Of a stretch of DNA of 64,000 nt, positions 35,353-45,978 are shown in pieces. The DNA comes from Cymbomonas tetramitiformis (lineage: Eukaryota > Chlorophyta > Pyramimonadophyceae > Pyramimonadales > Pyramimonadaceae): contig LGRX02033428.1 of NCBI GenBank assembly GCA_001247695.2, positions 20,879-84,878 on the forward strand, read 5' to 3'. The position numbers and the translations under genes are program-made. Position 1 is the stretch's first letter. Every line of letters begins with the position of its first letter. The notes under the pieces were generated by a model. It saw nothing but the letters and a program-made list of their open reading frames with translations. It was not told the origin of the DNA and searched no databases.

Positions 35353-36929
35353 CACTATCGCTGGAGCAACATCAATATCTACATTACATTCTGACAGTTG
35401 ATACAGATGATCACTTCACATGCATGTACCAACTCAGATCAGCAACCATACATGAATTGACAAAAGGTGGTTGTGGACGTACACACACACAAACATTGTG
35501 TTGTGTAAAAACTGCTCAGATTATATCTAGCAGTGTCCAGATGTATTTGAACATAGAGATATCACTTGATATACTCGTTGTATACATCCAAATATATCTT
35601 AGGATCTGACACAACTGTGAATTCATTTACAGTTGATATATCTTAAATATCACCAGAGAGTGCATTTGCCTCCATGGGTTTCAATCAGTAAAACCCAGAA
35701 ATGTGATCAACCTCAGATGTTGATATGCAGAATAATTCACTTTTATGCCATGAAATTTGTCATGTGCAAAGGTGAAGTGATTTGCAGTGCTTCTGTACTT
35801 TGCAGTCCACACACACACAGAGATATGTATATATATATATATACATATAGCCAAAAACGGCCAAAATGGGTAAAATCCGTTTGCGATAGATTTGAAAATT
35901 GAAAATCGGACCCTATTTTATTTGATAATATGATTTTATACCTATTGAGGTATGAGAAAATCATAATGACAATAGTCATATCTCGTGTAACACCCTAGAT
36001 ATTAGGTGTGTAATATATAGGGGTGAACATATTGGCTGTAACGAAAAATCGGTCAAAATACAATACGTGTAATCTTTTGCAAATTCGGGATTGATTTTTT
36101 TTGCTATAATGGATATTTATCTATCAAATAACAATCCCTGAAAGACATAACACGTGTAACACCCTGTAACACCCTAATATTTAAATGTGTGTGTCAGGGG
36201 TGTAACGTACCCTCTGAAAATCACTTAACATTCACTTAGGTATTGAATGCAGTTTTGCTTAAAAATCTTTGCAAAAACGTTATACTGCTTATTTTTTACC
36301 TATATTAGGGTTACTGATATCATGTAACACCCTAATCATATTATTGGGTGAAAGGGCCACTGTAACCAGATATACCCTAAATGCCACCTATTTATTGGAT
36401 ACACTTTGTGTTTGGCAGATATATGTCATGCTGTTTTCGATGCAGACATGATTATATATCGGGCAACAACCCAAGAACTGGTGGGCAACAACCCTAAAAC
36501 TGTATGAACTGCTTCCTATAAGGACTGCAAGCTATAAGCTATAAGCTATAAGGTATATAAACAACTGACTGCCTATGTATTCACACTTCCTCAAGGGGGG
36601 AAGAAGGTGGATAGGATTCACACATATCCATTTCATATTCCGATCTGGTGATTTCTGATAGATTGCTTTTGATAAAATCACTGCATCCACAAATAACGTT
36701 GAAATCTGTACAACGTTAAATCCACCATCACTAATAAAGTGTAAACTCGGATGGGAAACTATATTCCAATGACTATAAGTTGACTCTTGCTCAGCATTTA
36801 CATTCTCGAGTAAGTTTGGAATGCTGAACTATATACATAACATATAACCTGATACCATGCTTAATTGCATTTCCTGGATCAGAAGATGATAGTTATATAA
36901 TGTATATATATATATATATCCCACCTGAT

Positions 36930-37062
36930 ATACTTTGGCACTATAGCTGTATATAAGAGTGGGAAGGACAAGTGCATCGCTGTAAGACTGGTTGATATAG
37001 TCCCAGTGCTGAAGGCAGAATTTGGCACCTGAATAACAGCTGATAACTGTTGGTGACCATCA
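36930..37062 (+). other. Conserved structured block, copy 2 of the inner element
   Basis: A diverged copy with the same fold. Stem A is ACTGG 36987-36991 with CCAGT 37003-37007. Stem B is CACC 37026-37029 with GGTG 37052-37055 plus AACAG 37035-37039 with CTGTT 37047-37051. The outer element has the equivalent at about 56380-56490. Confidence 0.7.
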
Positions 37063-40000
37063 TGCAAGACCTTCCAAGCGTAACTCCTTTGATCCCGAGA
37101 TGCAAGTGAATTGTTCATAATATGTTGACATCACATAAAAGCATTCTGATAAAAACCCTATATATTCATATGAGCTGTCATCACTACAATGACATGGGTT
37201 TTTGAATCGTCGAAATAAGTAACTCCGATGAATTCACTAGTACAGAATAAGCTGTTGAGATTATTCCTCCGGCTGGATTTCAATCATTCACAATCCCTGT
37301 ACATTCCGGTGACAAAATATTGCACTGGACTGATCACCATATTGGTATAATCTGTGATATATAAGTCACCAGAGAAAGCATTGCAATCAGCACAATGCTG
37401 TCTAGACTCACAAAGATGAGTAACAAATATTCTCAGATGTAATAAACAGAGGCACAATGTGACCTACGCTAAAATCGCGTATGCTCGGGCACTGTATTGT
37501 GACCTGCGCTAAGATCGTGTATGCATGGACACAACATGACTCGTGCCAATGACGTGGACATATTTTTTGCCACGACATCACATCTGAAATCAATAAATCA
37601 CTCAGAGTAAAGGTGTTGACACCAGTACACCAGTATAGCACCATTATACATATAGTCATGAGGATTTTAAGGAAGACATAGTCTCTCCGATATTGACAAA
37701 CATGGTACATATATATATATATATTCATGCTCTCTGATTATATATTGATATCCCACAGCATACGATGATGGTAATTGCAAACCACTTCGCCGCTGGAGGG
37801 TAGTGTTGTATATATACAGCACATGCTTGGGTACTATATGACCCACGCTAATGACGTGGATTCGGGCTGCATCCCAATAACTGCAATGCACCTTCGGTGC
37901 AAGGGGCTGCAACCCGAGAACTGCTATCCAGCTTCATAGAAAGCTTCCACGTCATCACAAAGAGGTCGGACCTCTGTTGTATTTGAACGGCGCTTGACAA
38001 CCGCCTAGCAATACACTTCCTTGAGGGGGGAAGATGATAAGCTAGAAATACAACTAAAAACCAAATAAATAATAAAGACAAATAATAAAACAAGTAAGTT
38101 GCATCATTGTTTTTGTTTTGGTAAGCCTGACTGTATACAATCAAACCATTCAGAACTCCATGAAGTTGACACATACATCAGCCATGACATACATATGAGC
38201 TTGATTTTGAAGACCTAGACATTGTATACATCTGGTCTAGCATGTATCCAGACTAGAATTGTATATTGACACGGTGCAAGCACTATAGCCTCTGCCACCG
38301 ATGATCATTGAAAGGGGCAACCATTCTTGATATTTCATACATATCATCTGATTGGATCATTAAAGGTGTCAAGATTACTCAATGCAATATGCAGGCCACG
38401 GCCTGAGTATAACACCTAGAAGGTCGAAGCCACTGAGCTGACCAATGCAGCATAAATGTTAGCTGCCTTGAAGGCTATACAATAAGCCTATTGCCCTTAT
38501 GTCTTGATATGTATCCGTGTATTGGCATCTCTTTGAGGTAATTATGCCTACTGAATGAGCCATATCAACCATCTTGTCTTCATTGATCATTACATATCTG
38601 ATCATATCGCCATTGAGCAATGCCTATTCTGTGAGATAATATATCACGAGGCATTTCATTATTGCACATTAAACAATTGTAGTGCAACAAAGATCGTCAG
38701 CTCTTCATCATACCAAAAGGTTGAGTTGTTGTCATAAGTATTGATTTTTCAGACACCATTTCTCAGAGGACTATTCATCATGAAAGACAAAGTCTGTGCA
38801 ATCATGGCTATTCAGCCTCCGACATAGCTGACATAGCTATTTAGCTTATGACCCAACCGTTGTTAAGCAGCCTCCACACCATATGGCTGAAAAATGGCAA
38901 GCAATCTCTTCGGTCATTCTTGGGCATAGAGCAATCAAGCACAGCCAATCCAGGATGTTTATCCCAAAATTCTCCAAGAGTTATTCATGTTTTTTCAGTG
39001 TCATATGAAAATAGCTAATATACCGCCCTATGATGGAAGTCATCTCCTTCAACGAGGGAAAGTGGTTATGCTGTAAAGTTGACCAATCTGATCATCATAA
39101 AAGTGACAGATTTGAGAAAATCGATTGAAACTTGTATTGAAAATAACTATTCCTTACAATAAGGTATTGCACCTAAGGGAATAAGGGTTTCATCGTCTGA
39201 AATAGGAAAAGACTTTTACATTGACTCTAGTTCCTGAATCCAGAATCGCATAGAAAAATATTCTATCCTGTACATATAGAAAGCACATTAGATTCAGATT
39301 CTGAACATTTAAGTGGACTTGAATGCACTCAAATTTGTACTGAGTTGCAATTGTCCAAAGTTTTTACTCTGACATCATTACTTATTTTGTGGAATAGCAT
39401 ACAATGGTATAAACCATCCACATATAGATTGACACCATATTTGTAATTTCATATCATTTTGGCACATAAGACAAGCATGCTTCATTAAGGAATGAAAACT
39501 CTTTCAAAGTTCATTCTGGAATATTTAGAAATTTGTTGCCTCATCCATTAGGCCAAGAAGTTTTGGAAAACCCGCAATCTGCATATGGTCTCCAAGCACA
39601 GTTCATCCTCATTATGGAAAGTGACAGAAATTTTACAGTCATAAAACAAGTCACAATTCTATCGGATTGAAATGACACATTCATCATTCATATTTCTTTA
39701 TCATAACAAGTCTCTGAATAGTGTTTGCCCAAAAATAAAATGGGCACCATTGAGATAAGTGATCATGTGCTGAAGAATATACACATATCACTAAGCAATG
39801 CCATGTTCTATTCATAATGAAATGACATGTCAGCCATCCATCAACTACGAAAATACAACTCGTAGTAAGTTGTTGTCATTACGGACACTTCTTGATTGAC
39901 TCTCCATTAGCTTCGATACCAAAGTTAACTTCGGTACTGATTTCTTTGTTCATCATGACAATCATTATCCAGAACCATTGTCTAAGTTGGGTACACTATA

Positions 40001-41422
40001 GTAACCCTGAACTGACAAAGTATGTGGGCTGCAACCCAACGACTGCATTTGACATCATCTGGCATTTGCCACATTCAAAAACGTCAGGCATATTGCCAAT
40101 ATGACGTAGAGAGAATCAATGTTCAGATTGACATTGTTACCTCTAAAGCATTCGATGAGTAATCTCAGTCTGATTCTCTATCAAACCATTTTTCACATAA
40201 CATAATGATTGAATAACATCCTCCATCACCATCTGATTGGTTTGATACATCTCTTTTTACGAAGGGGAGAAAGAGTATAGATTCATTCATTTTTTATACA
40301 GCTGCCACAAATTGATTTATATAATTGTGATTTGCTTGGAAAATTAAAATTTTTATCAAAAGTTCCAGCATCTGTGTATAGCAGCCATTAAGTTGATGAC
40401 ACGGTACATCATGCCGATTGAAACATCAAATGAAGTCTTATTTGACTTACTAACACATGAAGTTCATTACGAGGAAATCATAGATACATATTTCTCCGGC
40501 TCTATCATTTTTATGAAGGGCACTGACATGGGATAACGATGGTTTTTCAAAGGTGAATAAGCTATATTGTAAGCTTACGACCATCACTTTGACGTCAACA
40601 GCCTGAGATGCTGATTGTCGAAATTCAAGAGTTGAAGGATTCGATGAATCAACCTTGATACATGTGTTTTGATTGATAAATTGTTGATCCATGGTTTCTC
40701 CCCAAATCTAGAGAAGCTGGCACACAAGTTGTTGCCAATGTCTTAAGGAAAGCATCTGAGCAAAGGATTGCTAGTTGTGCCATCAGGCATCGAATTCCAT
40801 AACAGCAAAGCCGAGTGAGTAAATCCGCCACTCTAGCTATTTGCCCGTCATTCCTTCCAGGTTCATGACAAGAGACAATTCATCAAAGTCATACACCAAT
40901 GCATAAGTCGCATGCATGGTTGCACAGTTTGTATCCGAATGCCATTCCATCAAGGTTAAGCATCTTGACAGTAACACTGGCCAACCAAAAGCCTTCCTGT
41001 CTTCGGATATCTTGAGCATTCTCATTTCCAACTCTTTGGACTAGGAAGCATCATGACTGTGTCTCGCCAGGACGCTAATCCTCAAAGCCGCACACTTGAG
41101 GCGAGCCTTATGAGATAGTGACCTTTGGCTTGTGGGGCGTCAACCCCTTATCAAATCCTGAACACTTGTTAACACCTGGATAAATTTATCATGATGCAAC
41201 TTAAGTGGGATTATAAGTTCCATATAATCATATTGTCTACGTATGCTGAAGGCATAACTGCCGCACATGGTTACAATAGGTCGCAGCTTCTATAACATTG
41301 TGGCTTCTAAGTCAAAAGCTGATAGCCGATGACTTTTGCCAATAATTGCCGACCAAATGATAATCAGACCGTGGAAACATGTACCCAAGAGGTTTTCGTC
41401 CATCGGTCACATATATATATCA

Positions 41423-41544
41423 GGGCTGCATCCCAAGAACTGCAGGGCTGCATCCCAAGAACTGCAGGGCTGCATCCCAAAGACTGCGATGCACCTTCGG
41501 TGCAATGGGCTGCAACCCGAGAACTGCAGGGTTATATCCCTAAC
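41423..41544 (+). repeat. Cluster of GGGCTGCAWCCC / AAGAACTGC motifs with UUCG hairpin
   Basis: Five motif copies in 120 bp surround the hairpin GCACCTTCGGTGC (41491-41503), which carries a C(UUCG)G tetraloop. The outer element has the equivalent cluster at 60897-60990. Confidence 0.8.
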
Positions 41545-42537
41545 ATTTTTTACCCTGCATCAAATTGATATGACAGGAGCAGGAATTGATCCTTCCTTGC
41601 TAAGGTGTAGTGAGCCTTGTATAAATCATACCCTTACACAGATACGCATATGCGGGTACCAATATCTGTGAAAAACTGCTAATGCTACCTTTGCCAAAAC
41701 CGTGGTTTGTCATCGGATTCTTGGCCAGTCATCCGAGCTACCGGAGATATCGACTGAGGTAGACGGAGTTGTGATCCTAAGTTGTGCTTGACAAACATAA
41801 CTAAAGAAATTTCACATTAGTACGTGACGAATCCATTCTCACTCATCGCGATAGATGTTCGTCAAAGCGCGCGTACCGGACCAAATATTGAGGAGTTGAG
41901 CAGACCGGGTAAAGAATTATAAGTCCGATCCCGTTAAGCAGGGCCACTCCGTTTGCATTAAGATAAGCCCCCAAAATCGGGCTCCCCATTGCCGCCTGTG
42001 AACCTCCATAGTAGCTTCAGGAGGGGAGGAAGGGTTGGGTGCACTATATATAACTGTGGAAACATGTACCCAAGGGTTTTCGTCGATCAGTCATATATAT
42101 AAGGCCGAGAATCGTGCGATTATAAATCGTTAAATCGTGGGATCATCGTTCGCTAAAGCGACGACGGCTAGCGCAAATAATCCGTAACGTAGACTTCGGA
42201 TGCTTTGAATCGTCTAGCACATACATGATAACGTGTGGATCAATCAGTAATCCAGCGTAGGATTGTATCGCGAAAACGCTCTTCATTGAACCTTGGAACG
42301 TCACTCAACGATACGATTTCCGGAAAGGTGGGCTACATCCTAAGGACTGTATGGCTGCCTAAGGTGAGGGACTAAAGTGGACTCAGTTCCCCCCAATAAC
42401 CTAAAAACACCATGAGGGACGCCTCAAATCGGTGTAAGAAGACTGGTACCAGCAAGAAGCGACAACAACAAAGACATCAAAGACATATACAAAGGTATGC
42501 CCGTTGTGAGGTCACAACTCTCTTAAGAGGGGAGATC

Positions 42538-43163
42538 TGTCAGGGTTATGACCGATGACATATGTGTCATACATGTCATACGTGTCATACCTGTCATACA
42601 TGTCATACCATGTCATGTCATGTCATGTCATATATTATGACAGTCGGTCATGTCATATATTATTATGACAGTCGACAGTATGGTCGATCATGACTGTACA
42701 GGTCGAGTCGCGTCATACATTTATGACAGTCGTCAGTACGGTCGACGATGACTGTACATGTCGCCAGATGATTATGTCATATCATCAGGCATCCCTGTCA
42801 TCGAGAGTTCGTATGATTGAACTCGAAGATGGCAAAGTAAAGATACATCTTGGAAACAAACCAAGAACCATCTTTAGCTTTCAGCATGCGCAGAACTCGC
42901 ATGTGCAGCATGAACGAACTAGTCGTTACTACCATGCTGGTCGTTCAACCTACGTCTCGGGTTCACAACCCAATGGCGGTACCATCTAAGATGATGGGTG
43001 ACGTAGGTATAAAAGTGAGGAAGCGTTGTGCTTCAGCAGATCTTCTTACAGAGACTGCACTCGCAAACCCGCTCATCCGTTCACCTGCATTGCTGTCCAA
43101 CTTTGCAGTGTTTCATTGTATATTGATAATATATTCACGGCGCTTGTATCTACAGCCGTATCA
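42538..43163 (+). repeat. 3' LTR of inner element
   Basis: 626 bp, nearly identical to 32842-33464, differing by a few substitutions and small length changes in the ATGTC and TATTA tracts. It is preceded directly by a purine tract. Confidence 0.92.
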
Positions 43164-43168
43164 ACAGT

Positions 43169-44840
43169 ATACGAGATGCAGATGCGCGCACATAAAATGA
43201 TCGTCAGCACATATGATTTCATCAAGTGCGACTGGACGTACATAATTTCATATAACAGCGCGCTCGCATTCGTATGCAACGTACATCAGCAATCAGCAGT
43301 ATGCGACGTACATCAGCGATTTTTGCAAATGATCCCTTCGCACTGTTTACAATAACCAGCGCGTACAATGATTTTTAGCCTGTCAGCACGATATGCATTT
43401 TCCATGATTTCATCAGATGCGATGAACGCTCGATTTTAGCGCGTACGATTCCTGATGTGTCTACATGCAGTGAGACATACATATGTGTACGCGCGTCAAA
43501 ACCATCTGCATAATGATTGTATACTTGCAGGGATGCTATGGACACATGATCGTTATGCTGTTGTGGATACATGATCGTTATACTGTTGTGGATACATACT
43601 CAACGTGACAGATCATGAATAATCATCAGCGTTCATGCTTATCAGAAGCATAGTAATGTGTGTGCGGAGATTTCAATGGTTACAGCATGCACATACACAT
43701 ATGCACACATACTCACTTGCAGTTCACCAACATGCAGTACATAAAGAGTGCATTCAGCATTTACCACATGTACATTATATGCTGAGTGACTGCAATACTG
43801 TGAATTGTGCATGATTTATCAATGCAACTTGACCACGATAACAGCTGTAGCATATATATATCAGTTTGATCACGTTAGCAACTGGTATACTAGCATCATG
43901 CTGTAATACATGAACATTGCATAAGCATATTGCAGTGCATGCTAAATTATATTAGAACCCATGATAGTATAAGGTGCCTGAAAGTAGTCTTAACACCATA
44001 ACTAGCTTGTCATGTCCTGGTGGAGCCGAGATGCTCTTCAGATCACATGTACATTCTATGGTGGATTACTGGATGTGAAATCTATCCAGCAACTCATTTT
44101 GTAATGAGATTATTATGGAATTACAATAATCCCTAAACTTGATATATCATGTTAGATGTATTCAGTGCATGGTATGCTGACTATCTTACATGATGAATTG
44201 TCTAGGATATTGTAATATCCAGAACATATCCTACTGTAAAGTGTGTAAAAGTTAACACACACACACTGCATTGTATATATTAACATTCACTGATTCAAAG
44301 TGAATTGATTAATTTAAATATCTACTATGTGCATGATAATGTACATACCATTTTCCAAACACATGTGCGTGGAAAATGTCAGTGATTGCGATAGATAAGG
44401 GAGCAGGATAAGACAAGATGCTGTAGGGCTGGATGGAGTTATCTCCAGACCCGAAGGCAAGATACTGCACCCATTAAACAGCTGGTAACTGTTGGGTGCA
44501 GTCCACTCGTCATTCCACATATCATCGCTGGAGCGATATCAACAACTACGTTGCACATTGACAGTTGATTCAGATCTGATTAGTTCAAATGCATGCAACT
44601 CTCAGATCAGTATCTACATGACATCTGATATAGTTGTTAAGGACAAAACACACATACAAATGTGTTGTGTTAAATTGCTGTGATTGTATCAAGCGATGTC
44701 CTGATATGTTCTAAATAAGAAATATCATTTTGATAAATCTTAGAGCACAGACCTATGCTCAGAACAGATCATAGTTTGACAAATATCACTAAAGTGGATG
44801 TTCCTAACTGGATGTTCCCACTTAAGTTGATAACATATAT
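43169..44840 (+). other. Outer LTR element interior, between the two insertions
   Basis: Aligns with the inner element from about 34000 to 35650. It includes the identical structured block (44346-44517, stem B at 44464-44502) and no supported gene. Confidence 0.75.
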
Positions 44841-44844
44841 ATCA

Positions 44845-45030
44845 GGCATGTGGCACGGCTAGGTGGGCCCGGATTGCATAATCGATGAAAATGACATTTA
44901 GAAGTCGCAAGAAGTTTCAAGAAGTACTTAGTGGTTAAAAGAAATCATCTAGAGGCAATATTTTATATTTTTGATAATTGTAGTGGCCACAGGGCTGCTT
45001 ACAGGTCGCGGACGGGCTGCCGTACATACA
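44845..45030. repeat. Left terminal inverted repeat of the DNA transposon
   Basis: About 185 bp, inverted match to 54911-55096 with scattered substitutions. It contains three GAAGT words exactly 10 bp apart at 44901, 44911 and 44921. Confidence 0.9.
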
Positions 45031-45890
45031 TTGCATATCTTGCGGGCGCGTGAGATATGCAAATGATACGGGGAAGTTATTAGAAGTTGTGAGAAGTATC
45101 TAGAAGTCATCCGTAGGCAATGAGAAGCAAAATTTCACATCGGGACATATTCACGGGGTGCTGGGGAGCTAATTTCGTCTGTAAAATGGCTGCAAAGCAG
45201 AAATTGCATATCTTGCGGGCGCGTGAGATATGCAAATGATACGGGGAAGTTATTAGAAGTTGTGAGAAGTATCTAGAAGTCATCCGTAGGCAATGAGAAG
45301 CAAAATTTCACATCGGGACATATTCACGGGGTGCTGGGGAGCTAATTTCGTCTGTAAAATGGCTGCAAAGCAGAAATTGCATATCTTGCGGGCGCGTGAG
45401 ATGTGCAAATGATACGGGGAAGTTATTAGAAGTTGTGAGAAGTATCTAGAAGTTATTACTAGGCATCGAGAAGTGATATTTCACATCGGGTCACATTCGC
45501 GGGGCGTTGGGGAGCTAATTTCGTCTGTAAACTGACTGCAAAACAGAAAATGCATGTCTCGTGGGCGCGTGAGATATGCAAATGATACGGTGAAGTTATT
45601 ACAAGTTGTGAGAAGTATCTAGAAGTTATTATTAGGCATCGAGAAGTGATATTTCACATCGGGTCACATTCGCGGGGCGTTGGGGAGCTAATTTCGTCTG
45701 TAAGCTGACTGCAAAACAGAAAATGCATGTCTCGTGGGCGCGTGAGATATGCAAATGATACGGTGAAGTTATTACAAGTTGTGAGAAGTATCTAGAAGTT
45801 ATTACTAGGCATCGAGAAATGATATTTCACATCGGGTCACATTCACGGGGCGTTGGGGGCTAATTTCGTCTGTAAACTGACTACAACATA
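45031..45890. repeat. Left subterminal array, five 173-bp repeats
   Basis: Units start at 45031, 45204, 45377, 45550 and 45723, exactly 173 bp apart. Each has a GAAGT series at 10-bp spacing and a TTTCACATCGGG block. Confidence 0.93.
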
Positions 45891-45978
45891 CTTTTACTTT
45901 GCCCTAATGATACGCATATTATTTGCAGTTGCAGGAGTCATGGGGCACTAGCCGTTGCCGGGTGGCGGGTGCTCAAAT

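Larger units (their letters stand above)
33465..42537 (+). other. Internal non-coding region of the inner LTR element
   Basis: 9 kb of AT-rich sequence without a supported gene. It holds a 172-bp block identical in the outer copy (35181-35352), a second diverged copy of that fold (about 36930-37060), TGTAACACCC words (35985-36335), GGGCTGCAWCCC hairpin motifs (36460-36505, 37864-37925, 40025, 41423-41544, 42330) and purine tracts near 36595 and 38025. Confidence 0.8.
32842..43163 (+). mobile_element. Inner LTR retroelement, non-autonomous, inserted in the outer one
   Basis: LTRs at 32842-33464 (623 bp) and 42538-43163 (626 bp) are nearly identical, begin TGTCAGGGTTATGACC and end CAGCCGTATCA. 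A 5-bp target duplication ACAGT lies at 32837-32841 and 43164-43168. TGG at 33466-33468 is where a primer binding site would begin. The purine tract AAGAGGGGAGATC ends at 42537. The 9.07-kb interior has no open frame above about 110 codons and no retroviral motif, yet aligns with the outer element along most of its length. Its LTR promoter looks intact, so it could be the younger and more active type, mobilised in trans. Confidence 0.9.
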
